This document shows positions 46,327 to 58,680 of a DNA stretch of 64,000 bases, one piece after another. Within the stretch, counting starts at the first letter, position 1. Each line of letters starts with the position of its first letter. A program made the position numbers and the translations under genes. The stretch is from Pseudomonas bijieensis (lineage in GTDB: Bacteria; Pseudomonadota; Gammaproteobacteria; Pseudomonadales; Pseudomonadaceae), in NCBI RefSeq assembly GCF_013347965.1, contig NZ_CP048810.1, positions 6,509,501 to 6,573,500 of the forward strand, given 5' to 3'. The notes beneath the pieces were generated by a model. The model saw only the letters and a program-made list of their open reading frames with translations, had not been told where the DNA came from and did not search any database.

Positions 46327-49037
46327 TGCGCTGCCTCCTGCAGACCGTCGACGGTTTTGCCGAATATCGCCGGTGGGATACCCGCCAGGCCAGCTGGCAG
46401 GGCCACCAGGCCGGCGCCCAGTTCTTCATTGATGCGCAGCGGCAGGCGCAGGGTCTGGCCGGCCACGTTCAGGCTCAGCAGGGCGCCATCGTTGACACCC
46501 AGGCGGTCGGCTTCGGACTTGGCCAGCGATACATAGGCGGCTGGGATGCGTTCCTGCACCGGCGCGGCCTTGGAAGAGTTCTCTTCGCTGCCGAACAGGT
46601 GATGGAACGGCACGACCTGCCAGGTACCCGGTGCCGGGTTGAAGGCGCGCGGCACGCTGGCGAACCAGCTCAGGCCATCGCCCTGACTCTCGATCAGGCG
46701 TGTGCCCGGGTCGCCGGCACGCAGGTGACCGCCGACTTCGTCCTGGAACTTGTTCCAGGCTTGTGGCGAGTTCCAGCCCGGCGACCAGGCGAATGGCACC
46801 TGGGAGCGCGGCTCGGTCGAACCCGAGTAGCCTTCCATGGAGAACGAGAACGCAGTGTCCTTGTCCTGGGAGGTACGCGGCTCATGCACGCTGATGTTCG
46901 CGCGCATGGCGGTGCGACCGCTGTAGCGCAGCGGTTCGCGCGCCAGCTTCAGGCCTTTGATGCGGAACGAGGCCGACGGTGCGGCATCGACGATCCGGGC
47001 CAGTTGCGGGTTGCTCTCGGCGCAGGCGGCGGTGGCATGGTCCAGTTGCGTCCAGTCCACCGGCTGGTTCAGCAGGGTCGAGCGCAGGGCATGCAACCAG
47101 CGCCAGCCTTCGTGAACCAGGATGCTGGCGTCCAGGTAAGTCGGGTCGAATACCTGGAAGAAGCGCTGGGCGCGGCCTTCCTGGCTGACCAGCGTACCGT
47201 CGCCTTCGGCGAAGCTCGCCGCCGGCAGCACCAGGTGGGCGCGGTCGGTGGTGGCGGTTTTCTGATGGTCGGCGACGATCAGCACTTTCGCGGCGTTCAG
47301 GGCGGCGTCCACCCGGGCTTTGTCGGTGCGGGTGTACAGGTCGTTTTCCAGTACCACGATGGCGTCGGCGCTGCCGTCGATCACCGCTTGCAGCGCTGCG
47401 TCCACCGATTCGCCACCGAGCATGGCCAGGCCGAGGCTGTTGGCTTCCGGCACGATCAGGCTGATGGAACCGTTCTTCTCCCGCAGCTTCAAGGCCTTGG
47501 CGATGTTGGCGGCGGCTTCGATCAAGGCCTTGGAACCCAGGGAGGTGCCGGCGATGATCAGTGGGCGCTTGGCTGCCAAAAGGGCATCGGCGATGCGCTG
47601 GGCCAGGGCGGCGGCTTCGCTGTCCAGGCCGTCGACTGCCGGGGCGCTGGCGTCCAGGGCGTGGGCCACGGCGAAACCGATGCGCGCCAGGTCGTCAGGG
47701 GCGGCGTGGACGCATTCTTCGGCGACGTCGTCGAGCTTGGTTTCGGCGAGGCTGGCGATGAACAGCGGGTTCAATGCGTGCTGGCCGATGTTCTTCACGG
47801 CGGCGTCGAGCCATGGCTGTACGCGCATGGCGTCGGCCATGTCTTCAGCCTTGCCCTTGACCGACTGGCGCAGGGCCAGGGCCATGCGCGCGGCGGTCTG
47901 GGTCAGGTCTTCGCCAAGGACGAACACTGCGTCGTGGTCTTCGATGTCGCGCATCGTCGGCACCGGCAGCGGGCTGTCCTTGAGCACTTGCAGGACCAGG
48001 CGGATGCGTTCCAGCTCGCCGGCCTCGATGCCACTGTAGAAGTGCTCGGCGCCGACCAGTTCACGCAGGGCGTAGTTGCTTTCCAGGCTGGCCCGTGGCG
48101 AGCCGATGCCGACGATGTTGCGTCCGCGCAGCAGTTCGGCGGCCTTGTCCAGCGCTTCGTCCAGGCTCAGTTTGGCGCCGCCCGCCAGCAGTGGCTGGCG
48201 TGGACGATCCTTGCGGTTGACGTAGCCATAGCCGAAACGGCCACGGTCGCACAGGAAGTACTGGTTCACCGAACCGTTGAAGCGGTTCTCGATGCGACGC
48301 AGTTCACCGTAGCGCTCGCCCGGAGAAATGTTGCAACCGCTGGAGCAGCCATGGCAGATGCTCGGCGAGAATTGCATGTCCCACTTGCGGTTGTAGCGCT
48401 CGGAGTGGGTCTTGTCGGTGAACACACCGGTCGGGCAGACCTCGGTGAGGTTGCCGGAGAATTCGCTTTCCAGGGTGCCGTCTTCGACGCGACCGAAGTA
48501 CACGTTGTCGTGGGCACCGAACACTCCCAGGTCGGTGCCACCGGCGTAGTCCTTGTAGAAACGCACGCAGCGATAGCAGGCGATGCAGCGGTTCATCTCG
48601 TGGGAGATGAACGGGCCGAGGTCCTGGTTCTGGTGGGTGCGCTTGGTGAAGCGATAACGGCGCTCGTTGTGGCCGGTCATCACCGTCATGTCTTGCAGGT
48701 GGCAGTGACCGCCTTCTTCACAGACCGGGCAGTCGTGAGGGTGGTTGGTCATCAGCCATTCGACGACGCTGGCGCGAAACACTTTCGCTTCTTCGTCGTC
48801 GATGGAGATCCAGCTGCCGTCGGTGGCGGGGGTCATGCAGGACATGACGATCCGACCACGCTTGTCGTTTTCGTCGGTGTACTGCTTGACCGCGCATTGG
48901 CGACAGGCGCCTACGCTGCCAAGGGCGGGGTGCCAGCAGAAATAAGGGATGTCGAGGCCCAGGGACAGACATGCCTGTAACAGGTTGTCTGCGCCATCGA
49001 CTTCGAGCTCTTTGCCGTCTACGTGGATAGTGGCCAT
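46323..49037 (-). CDS. nuoG: NADH-quinone oxidoreductase subunit G
   Basis: 904 residues, the largest peripheral subunit. The N-terminal [2Fe-2S] and [4Fe-4S] ligands appear in [36 protein letters not shown] and [11 protein letters not shown] further cluster motif CHGCSSGCN near residue 228 corresponds to the N7 site of the E. coli type. The rest is a molybdopterin-oxidoreductase fold without cofactor. It is separated from nuoF by the only sizeable gap in the operon (141 bp), which holds a hairpin. Confidence 0.96.
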   Translation of the reverse strand: MATIHVDGKELEVDGADNLLQACLSLGLDIPYFCWHPALGSVGACRQCAVKQYTDENDKRGRIVMSCMTPATDGSWISIDDEEAKVFRASVVEWLMTNHPHDCPVCEEGGHCHLQDMTVMTGHNERRYRFTKRTHQNQDLGPFISHEMNRCIACYRCVRFYKDYAGGTDLGVFGAHDNVYFGRVEDGTLESEFSGNLTEVCPTGVFTDKTHSERYNRKWDMQFSPSICHGCSSGCNISPGERYGELRRIENRFNGSVNQYFLCDRGRFGYGYVNRKDRPRQPLLAGGAKLSLDEALDKAAELLRGRNIVGIGSPRASLESNYALRELVGAEHFYSGIEAGELERIRLVLQVLKDSPLPVPTMRDIEDHDAVFVLGEDLTQTAARMALALRQSVKGKAEDMADAMRVQPWLDAAVKNIGQHALNPLFIASLAETKLDDVAEECVHAAPDDLARIGFAVAHALDASAPAVDGLDSEAAALAQRIADALLAAKRPLIIAGTSLGSKALIEAAANIAKALKLREKNGSISLIVPEANSLGLAMLGGESVDAALQAVIDGSADAIVVLENDLYTRTDKARVDAALNAAKVLIVADHQKTATTDRAHLVLPAASFAEGDGTLVSQEGRAQRFFQVFDPTYLDASILVHEGWRWLHALRSTLLNQPVDWTQLDHATAACAESNPQLARIVDAAPSASFRIKGLKLAREPLRYSGRTAMRANISVHEPRTSQDKDTAFSFSMEGYSGSTEPRSQVPFAWSPGWNSPQAWNKFQDEVGGHLRAGDPGTRLIESQGDGLSWFASVPRAFNPAPGTWQVVPFHHLFGSEENSSKAAPVQERIPAAYVSLAKSEADRLGVNDGALLSLNVAGQTLRLPLRINEELGAGLVALPAGLAGIPPAIFGKTVDGLQEAAQ

Positions 49038-49138
49038 GGTTCAAAGTTCTTCGTTGGCCCGGTGTCAGCGGGCGTGGCTAATGGAATCTTGTTATTCGTC
49101 CGAATCCAAACAGCCTGGGTAAAAGGCGTCATCGGACG

Positions 49139-49168
49139 AAAGGCGAAGGGCACGGACCCTTCGCCTTT
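49139..49168. other. Perfect 12-bp inverted repeat between nuoF and nuoG
   Basis: The arms AAAGGCGAAGGG and CCCTTCGCCTTT with the 6-base loop CACGGA lie 11 bases past the nuoF stop and 102 bases before the nuoG start. On the minus strand the stem is followed by TTTCGTCC, a poor U-tract, so read-through to nuoG is expected. It may be a partial terminator or an RNA-processing/stability site that adjusts the ratio of upstream to downstream subunits. Confidence 0.7.
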
Positions 49169-49178
49169 TAAAGCGTCG

Positions 49179-50537
49179 TTACGCGCCGACCATGGTCGGC
49201 GTGACCACCTGATTGAGATCACCGGCGCGGGTTGGCGCGATGCCGGCCTCGAATTCAGGGCGGAAGTATTTGATTGCGCTGCCCAACGGCTCCACGGCAC
49301 CCGGTGCGTGAGCACAGAAGGTCTTGCCTGGGCCGAGGAAACCCACCAGACCCAGCAGGGTCTCGATGTCGCCGGCCTGGCCTTCGCCGTTTTCAATGGC
49401 GCGCAGCAGCTTGACGCTCCACGGCAGGCCATCGCGGCAAGGGGTGCAGAAACCGCACGACTCACGGGAGAAGAACTCTTCCATGTTGCGCAGCAGCGAG
49501 ACCATGTTGACGCTGTCGTCCACCGCCATGGCCAGGCCGGTACCCATCCGGGTGCCCACCTTGGCGATGCCGCCGGCATACATTTGTGCGTCCAGGTGTT
49601 CCGGCAACAGGAAACCGGTACCGGCGCCGCCAGGCTGCCAGCACTTGAGCTTGTAGCCGTCGCGCATGCCGCCGGCGTAGTCCTCGAACAGCTCGCGACC
49701 GGTAACGCCGAATGGCAGTTCCCACAAGCCAGGGTTCTTGACCTTGCCGGAGAAGCCCATGAGCTTGGTGCCCATGTCTTCGCTGCCGTCGCGGGCCAGG
49801 GATTTGTACCAGTCCACGCCGTCGGCGATGATCGCCGGGACGTTGCACAGGGTCTCGACGTTGTTCACGCAGGTCGGCTTGCCCCACACGCCGACGGCGG
49901 CAGGGAAGGGCGGCTTGGAGCGCGGGTTGGCGCGACGGCCTTCGAGGGAGTTGATCAGCGCGGTTTCTTCACCGCAGATGTAACGCCCGGCGCCGGTGTG
50001 GACGAACAGCTCGAAATCAAAACCCGAGCCCAGGATGTTCTTGCCCAGCAGGCCGGCAGCCTTGGCTTCTTCCACGGCACGGTTCAGGTGCTTGGCGGCG
50101 GTGGTGTATTCGCCGCGCAGGAAGATATAGCCACGGTAGGTCTTCAGCGCGCGGGCGCTGATCAGCATGCCTTCGATCAGCAGATGGGGCAGTTGCTCCA
50201 TCAGCATGCGGTCTTTCCAGGTGTTGGGCTCCATTTCATCCGCATTGCACAGCAGGTAGCGGATGGTGATGGATTCGTCCTTGGGCATCAGGCCCCACTT
50301 CACGCCAGTGGGGAAGCCCGCGCCGCCACGGCCCTTGAGGCCGGAGTCTTTCACGGTCTGGACGATGTCGTCCGCAGCCATGTCGGCAAACGCCTTGCGC
50401 GCGGCGGCGTAGCCGTTCTTGGCCTGGTATTCGTCCAGCCACACCGCTTCGCCGTCGTCACGCAGACGCCAGGTCAGGGGATGGGTTTCGGCCGAACGCT
50501 GGATGCGGTTGGCGGGCCCGAAGGAAGTCAGGGTCAT
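49179..50537 (-). CDS. nuoF: NADH-quinone oxidoreductase subunit F
   Basis: 452 residues. The FMN- and NADH-binding subunit of complex I, with the glycine-rich [17 protein letters not shown] (NADH), [35 protein letters not shown] (FMN) and the [4Fe-4S] N3 ligands [12 protein letters not shown] plus a downstream Cys. Start 50537 overlaps the nuoE stop by 4 bp. Confidence 0.97.
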   Translation of the reverse strand: MTLTSFGPANRIQRSAETHPLTWRLRDDGEAVWLDEYQAKNGYAAARKAFADMAADDIVQTVKDSGLKGRGGAGFPTGVKWGLMPKDESITIRYLLCNADEMEPNTWKDRMLMEQLPHLLIEGMLISARALKTYRGYIFLRGEYTTAAKHLNRAVEEAKAAGLLGKNILGSGFDFELFVHTGAGRYICGEETALINSLEGRRANPRSKPPFPAAVGVWGKPTCVNNVETLCNVPAIIADGVDWYKSLARDGSEDMGTKLMGFSGKVKNPGLWELPFGVTGRELFEDYAGGMRDGYKLKCWQPGGAGTGFLLPEHLDAQMYAGGIAKVGTRMGTGLAMAVDDSVNMVSLLRNMEEFFSRESCGFCTPCRDGLPWSVKLLRAIENGEGQAGDIETLLGLVGFLGPGKTFCAHAPGAVEPLGSAIKYFRPEFEAGIAPTRAGDLNQVVTPTMVGA

Positions 50538-51031
50538 ACGTAGCCCTCCAGCAGTTTGGCGACGCCGTCAGGCTGGACGTCACCGAAGGTGTCGTCGTCG
50601 ATCATCAGCGCCGGCGCCTTGTCGCAGTTGCCCAGGCAGCACACCGGCAGCAGGGTGAAGCGGCCGTCGGCGGTGGTCTGGCCCAGGCCGATGCCCAGCT
50701 TGCTCTGGATTTCGCTGACCACGGACTCGTGGCCGCCGATGTAGCAGACCATGCTGTCGCAGACGCGAATGATGTGGCGGCCCACTGGCTGGCGGAAGAT
50801 CTGGCTATAGAAGGTGGCGACGCCTTCGACGTCGCTGGCCGGAATGCCAAGGATCTCGCCGATGGCGTAGAGCGCGCCATCGGGCACCCAGCCACGTTCC
50901 TTCTGGACGATCTTCAGGGCTTCGATCGACGCCGCGCGCGGGTCTTCGTAGTGATGCAGCTCGTGCTCGATGGCCGAGCGCTCGGTTTCGCTCAAGGCGA
51001 AACGGTCTGTCTGGATAAGCGTGCTGTTCAT
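50534..51031 (-). CDS. nuoE: NADH-quinone oxidoreductase subunit E
   Basis: 165 residues, thioredoxin-like [2Fe-2S] (N1a) protein. The ligands lie in [12 protein letters not shown] and [15 protein letters not shown]. It pairs with NuoF in the NADH-dehydrogenase module. Its gene is 2 bp from nuoCD and overlaps nuoF. Confidence 0.97.
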   Translation of the reverse strand: MNSTLIQTDRFALSETERSAIEHELHHYEDPRAASIEALKIVQKERGWVPDGALYAIGEILGIPASDVEGVATFYSQIFRQPVGRHIIRVCDSMVCYIGGHESVVSEIQSKLGIGLGQTTADGRFTLLPVCCLGNCDKAPALMIDDDTFGDVQPDGVAKLLEGYV

Positions 51032-51033
51032 GC

Positions 51034-52824
<1,791 letters not shown>

Positions 52825-52890
52825 TTATCGCTTTCGGTCAACGTAAAGAATGAAGCCAGGTTCTCGTTTCTTATGCAGAGCAGAGCTGGA

Positions 52891-53565
52891 TCAGACTTCG
52901 TCGGGGCTGCGCAGGTTGGTGACTGCGATACGCTGTTCGCGGCGCTGTTCCTTTTGCGATGGCATCTCGGCGCGATAGACGCCTTGATCGCCAACGACCC
53001 AGGACAGCGGGCGACGCTCCTGGCCAATCGACTCCTGCAACAGCATCAAGCCTTGCAGGAACGCTTCAGGGCGAGGGGGGCAGCCAGGCACGTAGACGTC
53101 CACGGGCAGGAACTTGTCCACCCCTTGAACGACGGAGTAGATGTCGTACATGCCACCGGAGTTGGCGCACGAACCCATGGAGATGACCCACTTGGGTTCG
53201 AGCATTTGCTCGTAGAGGCGCTGGATGATCGGCGCCATCTTGATGAAGCAGGTACCGGCGATAACCATGAAATCCGCCTGGCGTGGTGATGCCCGGATAA
53301 CCTCGGCGCCAAAGCGCGCGATGTCGTGGGGCGCCGTGAAGGCGGTGGTCATTTCCACGTAGCAGCACGAAAGGCCGAAGTTGTACGGCCACAGGGAGTT
53401 CTTGCGACCCCAGTTGACCGTGCTGTTCAGCACGTCTTCGAGCTTGCCCATGAAGATGTTTTTGTGGACTTGATCTTCTAACGGATCAGCGACGGTTTCC
53501 CGCTCGCCAATCGGATACTGCTCGTTAGGAGCATCGGGGTCGATCCTGGTGAGATTGTATTGCAT
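52891..53565 (-). CDS. nuoB: NADH-quinone oxidoreductase subunit B
   Basis: 224 residues, ATG 53565 ([16 protein letters not shown]), preferred to a TTG two codons upstream. The subunit carries the terminal cluster N2: the tandem cysteines appear in [14 protein letters not shown], with further ligands in [13 protein letters not shown] and [12 protein letters not shown]. Its gene lies 10 bp after nuoA. Confidence 0.97.
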   Translation of the reverse strand: MQYNLTRIDPDAPNEQYPIGERETVADPLEDQVHKNIFMGKLEDVLNSTVNWGRKNSLWPYNFGLSCCYVEMTTAFTAPHDIARFGAEVIRASPRQADFMVIAGTCFIKMAPIIQRLYEQMLEPKWVISMGSCANSGGMYDIYSVVQGVDKFLPVDVYVPGCPPRPEAFLQGLMLLQESIGQERRPLSWVVGDQGVYRAEMPSQKEQRREQRIAVTNLRSPDEV

Positions 53566-53575
53566 TGCCAAAGCC

Positions 53576-53989
53576 TCATTGTTTCAGCTTCGCTTGCCGC
53601 TTGCGCCGAGCTTCCGGAGCCCAATCAAGTGCCCCCACCCGGTAAAGGTAGACAAGACCTGCCAACAGAATTGCTATGAAAACGAGAGCTTCGACGAATC
53701 CGGTCCAGCCGCTTTCGCGGACGGACACAGACCATGCAAAGAGAAAGAGGGCTTCGATATCGAAGATCACGAACAGCATCGCGACCAGATAGAATTTGGC
53801 TGAGAGCCGCAAGCGGGCGCCACCGGTAGGTAGCATGCCGGACTCGAACGGTTCATTTTTGCTGCGGCCCCAGGCTTTTGACCCAAGCAGGCTCGACACG
53901 CCGAGCATGAAAGCACACAGGCCAACGACGCCCAGAAGGAAAATGGCAAAGCCCCAGTTGTGGGCCATGAGTCCTGTCGCTTCGGACAT
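53576..53989 (-). CDS. nuoA: NADH-quinone oxidoreductase subunit A
   Basis: 137 residues, start 53989 ([19 protein letters not shown]), chosen because an upstream in-frame extension lacks family similarity. Three membrane helices, with the conserved [42 protein letters not shown] core ([24 protein letters not shown]). It is the first gene of the operon, which is transcribed leftward. Confidence 0.96.
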   Translation of the reverse strand: MSEATGLMAHNWGFAIFLLGVVGLCAFMLGVSSLLGSKAWGRSKNEPFESGMLPTGGARLRLSAKFYLVAMLFVIFDIEALFLFAWSVSVRESGWTGFVEALVFIAILLAGLVYLYRVGALDWAPEARRKRQAKLKQ

Positions 53990-54223
53990 GCTGGAAATCC
54001 TTAACAGAGAGCAAAGGTCTCTGAGCTTGAATGAAATAACGCAGTGACGATATGTCGCAGCAATCAATCGCGGTGATTTTATGGCTAAACACCGGGCAAG
54101 TAAAATTCCTATAGCGAAATTATTTATTGGAATAAGGACATAGCGCGCCCCCAAGACCCTGCAGCCCAGGCCCCATGGGCATTGGCCGACTATTCATTAA
54201 TAATATTTCGTGCGGAATGCAAC

Positions 54224-54256
54224 AATGATAATGACTTCCAAATGATAATTGTTATT
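54224..54256. promoter_or_regulatory. Two tandem Fur-box-like sequences
   Basis: AATGATAATTGTTATT at 54241-54256 matches 13 of 16 positions of the Fur core AATGATAATCATTATC. AATGATAATGACTTCC at 54224-54239 matches 12 of 16. The repeats are 17 bases apart. They lie about 235 bp upstream of nuoA and about 590 bp before the next rightward gene. The rest of the 859-bp gap (53990-54848) holds a REP element and no recognised gene. Iron control of nuo or of an unseen small transcript is possible. Confidence 0.5.
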
Positions 54257-54455
54257 GTTTGTGGCGGCCTTTCTACGCTGCACTTAGTGCCGTGCCTGAG
54301 GGGCTGTCTTACATCGCCGCTACTGCAGTTGTCAGCGTCGGACGTTTTACTCCTTTTCGGACTGCCCAATACTGCGTTCGATCAATTTTTCTATCCGTGC
54401 GCCGAAGTTTTGTCGGGGAGGGCCCATGCAGGTCGGATCTGCATGGGGACTGCTC

Positions 54456-54544
54456 CTGTGGGAGTCAAGCTTGCCCGCGATCCCGGCAACGCGGTCCCGA
54501 GGCAGACTGCGTTCGCTCTTCGCGGACAAGCCTGACTCCCACAG
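54456..54544. repeat. REP-like inverted pair
   Basis: CTGTGGGAGTCAAGCTTGCC at the left and its near-complement ending GCCTGACTCCCACAG at the right. It is a variant of the local REP core (GAGTCAAGC instead of GAGCGAGC) in the gap between nuoA and the chemoreceptor gene. Confidence 0.75.
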
Positions 54545-54848
54545 TTGCAGGCTTGCTCTTACAGCGTAGGTCGCTTCAAAAAAAACGGGTGAAAAAAACC
54601 GGGTGCTCAGATCAATGTTGCTCAGTCGGCCCGCGCCTGTGGCCAGGGGATTTGCGCATTAAGCGACACCGTTTTTGCGAGCGAAAATTGGCACGAGATT
54701 GGCTTAAGGTCTTGAACGAGTGATATCAAATGGCTATCTTTGTGGTTCATTCATCTAATCATCTATATCAATGTTGGTTAGATTTCCGCTCCCTTCTTAT
54801 ATAGCCGCGTCAGTTTTCATCGTTCGCGGCTGATACCAAAGGAATGTC

Positions 54849-56768
54849 ATGAACTCTCGGATCGCGAATATGAGCGTTATGCTCAAGCTGGCTTTGGGCT
54901 TTGCTGTTGTGCTGCTTTTGACCGCTATTGTCGCCGCGACCGGCTGGTTCAGCCTGGGGAAAATGATCGAGCGCACTGATCGAATGACCAGCATCACCGA
55001 GCTCGGCAACCGTCTCGATCACCTGCGCAGGGCGCGCTTGCAGTACCAGTTGGACAGGGGTGATGAACAAAAGGGTGCATTGATCCAGGCGTCGCTGGAG
55101 CAGTTCGTCACCCAGCAGAAAATCCTGGCAAAAGAGCTGAAGAAACCTGAAAACCTGAACAAACTTGCGCTGATCGAGCAGGCCAGCACGCAGTATCAAG
55201 TGGCACTGAATACGATGCGCGAGGCTTATCGCAATGACGCAGCCATGCGCAAGGAGATGGGCGTCAATGCGGTCAAGGGCGCGGCGCTGATTGCCCAGGT
55301 CATCACTGACGTAGAAGCGATGCCTGCCTCGGATGAGCGCTTTGACCTTTATAAGCTCATCCTCAAGGCCAAGGAGGACGTGGCGCTGGTGCGTTATGAA
55401 GTGCGTGGCTATACCGGCAACCCCAACAGCGCCACCGAACAAGCCGCCACCCGCCAGCTCGAAAATGCGTTCAAGAGCATCGAAACACTCAAGAGCGCTT
55501 TTGGTCCCACCTATACCGACACCATCAAGCAACTGGAAACCGCGTTGATTGCTTACCGCCGTTCGGTGCAGGACTTCACTGCCAGTAATCAGGCCATTGG
55601 CAGGGCCGTGCAGGACACCATCGATTTGGGCGAAACCATCACCCGCCTGACCGATGAAATGTATGCCAGCCAACTGGTCTCCCGTGACGAAGACAGCGCC
55701 CAGGCCCGCGTCCTGCAACTGAGCTGCACCGCCTTGGCGATGTTGCTGGGGATTTTTGCCGCCCTGATCATCACGCGCCAGATTACGCGGCCGTTGCAGG
55801 ACACATTGGCTGTGGTCGATCGCATTGCCGCAGGGGACCTCACGCAACACATGATCGTGACTCGTCGTGATGAGCTGGGTGTCTTGCAGCAAGGTATCGA
55901 GCGCATGGGTACCACCTTGCGTGACCTGATCGGTGGTATCCGCGATGGCGTCACCCAAATCGCCAGTGCCGCCGAAGAGCTATCGGCTGTCACCGAGCAG
56001 ACCAGTGCTGGGGTCAATAGCCAGAAAATCGAGACCGATCAGGTGGCGACCGCCATGCACGAAATGTCGGTCACCGTGCATGAAGTCGCGCGTAATGCCG
56101 AACAGGCTTGCGCAGCTGCATCAGAGGCCGATGCACAAGCCCGTATTGGCGACCAAGTGGTTGCGCAGGCCATCGTTCAGATCGAGCGCTTGGCCAGTGA
56201 GGTCGGGCGCTCGGTCGAAGCCATGAACGAGCTGGAGCAAGAAAGTGGGCGCATCGGCAAGATCATGGACGTGATCAGGGCGGTGGCTGAGCAGACCAAC
56301 TTGCTGGCTCTTAACGCCGCCATTGAAGCTGCTCGCGCAGGTGACGCGGGGCGCGGTTTTGCCGTGGTCGCCGACGAAGTACGTGGGCTGGCCCAGCGTA
56401 CCCAGCATTCCACCGAAGAGATTGAAAGCCTGGTGGCGGGTTTGCAGAACGGCACGCGCCAGGTATCGAGTATCATGCAAAACAGCCGTGAACTGACCGA
56501 CAGCAGCGTGGAGTTGGCCTCCAAGGCCGGCGCCTCCCTGGGCAATATCACCCAGGCGGTTTCTGGCATTCAGTCCATGAACCAGCAGATTGCTGCCGCC
56601 GCGGTGCAACAAAGCTCGGTGGCCGAGGAAATCAGCCGGAGTGTCCTGAACGTGCGCGATGTATCCGAACAGACCGCCTCGGCCAGCGAAGAAACCGCAG
56701 CCTCCAGCATCGAACTGGCGCGCCTGGGTAACCAGTTGCAGCAGTTGGTCAGTCACTTCAAAGTGTGA
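54849..56768 (+). CDS. Methyl-accepting chemotaxis protein with a helical (HBM-type) sensor domain
   Basis: 639 residues. TM1 is near 11-31 ([23 protein letters not shown]). A periplasmic all-helical region of about 260 residues follows, without Cache motifs and too long for a simple four-helix bundle, which fits the helical bimodular (HBM) class such as McpS. TM2 is near 290-312, then HAMP and the signalling hairpin [35 protein letters not shown] receptors of pseudomonads sense TCA-cycle acids or citrate, which fits the neighbouring isocitrate lyase and complex I genes, but the ligand is inferred only. Confidence 0.9.
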   Translation: MNSRIANMSVMLKLALGFAVVLLLTAIVAATGWFSLGKMIERTDRMTSITELGNRLDHLRRARLQYQLDRGDEQKGALIQASLEQFVTQQKILAKELKKPENLNKLALIEQASTQYQVALNTMREAYRNDAAMRKEMGVNAVKGAALIAQVITDVEAMPASDERFDLYKLILKAKEDVALVRYEVRGYTGNPNSATEQAATRQLENAFKSIETLKSAFGPTYTDTIKQLETALIAYRRSVQDFTASNQAIGRAVQDTIDLGETITRLTDEMYASQLVSRDEDSAQARVLQLSCTALAMLLGIFAALIITRQITRPLQDTLAVVDRIAAGDLTQHMIVTRRDELGVLQQGIERMGTTLRDLIGGIRDGVTQIASAAEELSAVTEQTSAGVNSQKIETDQVATAMHEMSVTVHEVARNAEQACAAASEADAQARIGDQVVAQAIVQIERLASEVGRSVEAMNELEQESGRIGKIMDVIRAVAEQTNLLALNAAIEAARAGDAGRGFAVVADEVRGLAQRTQHSTEEIESLVAGLQNGTRQVSSIMQNSRELTDSSVELASKAGASLGNITQAVSGIQSMNQQIAAAAVQQSSVAEEISRSVLNVRDVSEQTASASEETAASSIELARLGNQLQQLVSHFKV

Positions 56769-56811
56769 AAGCCGGGCTTGACGATCCACGTTGCCGGGGA
56801 ACAGCAGGCGA

Positions 56812-56836
56812 AAAAAAGCCCCGAACCAGTCGGGGC
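56812..56836 (-). terminator. Terminator of aceA
   Basis: The stem GCCCC/GGGGC with loop GAACCAGTC is followed on the minus strand by a T7 run (complement of A7 at 56811-56817). It lies about 65 bases after the aceA stop and also follows the convergent chemoreceptor gene. Confidence 0.85.
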
Positions 56837-56898
56837 GTCAGATCGTCGGCTTTGCGGTTAGCTTTTATTCGGTCCGCAAGGGCCGTTTACCGCGTGGA

Positions 56899-58224
56899 TC
56901 AGTGGAACTGTTCTTCTTCGGTGGAACCGGTCAGTGCGGTCACCGACGAAGCGCCGCCCTGGATCACGGTGGTCATGTCGTCGAAGTAGCCGGTGCCCAC
57001 TTCCTGCTGGTGCGCCACGAAGGTGTAGCCCTTGGCGGCGTCAGCGAACTCCTGCTCTTGCAGTTTCACGTAGGCGGTCATGTCGTTGCGGGCGTAGTCG
57101 TGCGCCAGGTTGAACATGCTGTGCCACATGTTGTGGATGCCGGCCAGGGTGATGAACTGGTGCTTGTAGCCCATGGCGGACAGTTCGCGCTGGAACTTGG
57201 CGATGGTCGCGTCGTCCAGGTTTTTCTTCCAGTTGAAGGAAGGCGAGCAGTTGTACGACAGGATCTGGTCCGGGTATTCCTTCTTGATCGCTTCGGCGAA
57301 GCGACGGGCTTCGTCCAGGTCTGGCTTGGCGGTTTCGCACCAGATCAGGTCAGCGTATGGCGCGTAGGCCAGGCCGCGGGCGATAGCCTGGTCGAGGCCG
57401 GCGCGCACCTTGTAGAAACCTTCCGGGGTACGGGTGCCGGTCACGAACGGTTGGTCGTACGGGTCGCAGTCGGAGGTCAGCAGGTCAGCGGCGTTGGCGT
57501 CGGTACGGGCCAGGATGATGGTCGGCACGCCAGCGACGTCGGCAGCCAGGCGAGCAGCGGTCAGCTTCTGCACGGCTTCCTGGGTAGGAACCAGTACCTT
57601 GCCGCCCATGTGGCCGCATTTCTTCACCGAAGCCAGTTGGTCTTCGAAGTGAACGCCAGCGGCGCCTGCTTCGATCATGCTCTTCATCAGCTCGTAGGCG
57701 TTCAGGACGCCGCCGAAACCGGCTTCGGCGTCAGCCACGATCGGCGCGAAGTAGTCGATGTAGCCTTCGTCGCCCGGGTTCTTGCCGGCTTTCCACTGGA
57801 TCTGGTCGGCACGACGGAACGAGTTGTTGATGCGCTTGACCACGGTTGGAACCGAATCCACCGGGTACAGCGATTGGTCAGGGTACATCGACTCGGCGGA
57901 GTTGTTGTCCGCAGCCACTTGCCAGCCCGACAGGTAGATCGCCTGGATACCGGCCTTGACTTGCTGCACAGCCTGGCCGCCGGTCAGGGCGCCCATGCAG
58001 TTGACGAAATCTTTCTCGGGACGGAAGGCTGGCTTGGCGCCCTGGGTGACCAGGTTCCAGAGCTTCTCGGCGCCCATTTTCGCAAAGGTGTGCTCAGGTT
58101 GAACCGAGCCACGCAGACGGACGACGTCAGCAGCGGAATAATTGCGCTTCACGCCTTTCCAGCGCGGGTTTTCAGCCCAGTCTTTTTCAAGGGCTGCAAT
58201 TTGCTGTTCGCGTGTCAGTGCCAT
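56899..58224 (-). CDS. aceA: Isocitrate lyase
   Basis: 441 residues. It cleaves isocitrate to glyoxylate and succinate, the first step of the glyoxylate shunt used on acetate and fatty acids. The catalytic signature KKCGH is at 201-205, with Cys203 as the acid/base residue. Mg-binding and substrate segments [18 protein letters not shown] and YNCSPSFNW are all present. The length matches the E. coli-type enzyme (434). It is monocistronic, with its own promoter, a leader of about 350 nt and a terminator. Confidence 0.97.
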   Translation of the reverse strand: MALTREQQIAALEKDWAENPRWKGVKRNYSAADVVRLRGSVQPEHTFAKMGAEKLWNLVTQGAKPAFRPEKDFVNCMGALTGGQAVQQVKAGIQAIYLSGWQVAADNNSAESMYPDQSLYPVDSVPTVVKRINNSFRRADQIQWKAGKNPGDEGYIDYFAPIVADAEAGFGGVLNAYELMKSMIEAGAAGVHFEDQLASVKKCGHMGGKVLVPTQEAVQKLTAARLAADVAGVPTIILARTDANAADLLTSDCDPYDQPFVTGTRTPEGFYKVRAGLDQAIARGLAYAPYADLIWCETAKPDLDEARRFAEAIKKEYPDQILSYNCSPSFNWKKNLDDATIAKFQRELSAMGYKHQFITLAGIHNMWHSMFNLAHDYARNDMTAYVKLQEQEFADAAKGYTFVAHQQEVGTGYFDDMTTVIQGGASSVTALTGSTEEEQFH

Positions 58225-58579
58225 GGAGATAAACCTCGTCGCATAGGTCTTGGTGGAAAATTCCTGCTCCTGCCGACCAGGGGTTGGCGTACAAGTCGGT
58301 TCAGGCGGGGAGGCGACGGGATGAACGATGGGCTCGAGGGGAAAGTGAGCAGGTAGGGGCGGACTGCGGGCGCATTCGGGCGTCGTGGGCCTTTAATACG
58401 AACTCAGAGTGATGCCGGGTTACCTAGTTACGCTTCCGTCCCTCGGGACAACTTCGTTCCAGTCGCAACCTCGTCAAACACACCTTGTGGGCGGTACAGA
58501 CACGAATCGGCTCGCAGGGTAGTTGCAAGCGTCGACCCGAAGGCCCTTGCCAGGGCCCCTGATTAGCGGGAGCGAGGCC
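58225..58579 (-). other. Long 5' leader of aceA
   Basis: If transcription starts about 7 bases after the -10 box at 58580-58585, the message carries a leader of roughly 350 nt. It includes a small hairpin (GGCCCT/AGGGCC with loop TGCC at 58541-58556). A 70-codon frame at 58424-58636 begins upstream of the promoter and is not considered a gene. No known riboswitch was recognised. Confidence 0.45.
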
Positions 58580-58640
58580 ATCATGCCTTCGGTTTTTTTG
58601 CTCGTCAAACGTTTTGTAGTGCTTTTTTTGTAGCACTACA
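58580..58640 (-). promoter_or_regulatory. Candidate sigma-70 promoter and operator for aceA
   Basis: On the minus strand, TTGACG (58603-58608) and CATGAT (58580-58585) are 17 bases apart, with five and four of six consensus matches. Six bases upstream of the -35 box lies the palindrome TGTAGTGC ... GCACTACA (58615-58640), which also contains TGTAG-CA-CTACA. TGTAGT/ACTACA sites of this kind are reported for the carbon-flow regulators RccR and HexR in Pseudomonas. Assignment to either is inference. Confidence 0.6.
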
Positions 58641-58680
58641 TCTTTGGTCTAATACGACTCATCAGTCAGTTTTTGGTGCT

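Noticed and set aside
46326..48980. 884-codon open frame antisense to nuoG
   Set aside because: It mirrors nuoG codon use exactly over its length. The minus-strand protein carries all Fe-S ligands, and the antisense frame has none of the features of a real gene.
54182..54723. Short frames to the right of the Fur-like boxes
   Set aside because: No family resemblance, no ribosome site, and they run into a REP element. They are treated as non-coding, though a decayed gene or small RNA cannot be excluded.
58424..58636. 70-codon minus-strand frame upstream of aceA
   Set aside because: It begins inside the operator palindrome and upstream of the predicted promoter, and has no recognisable protein features.
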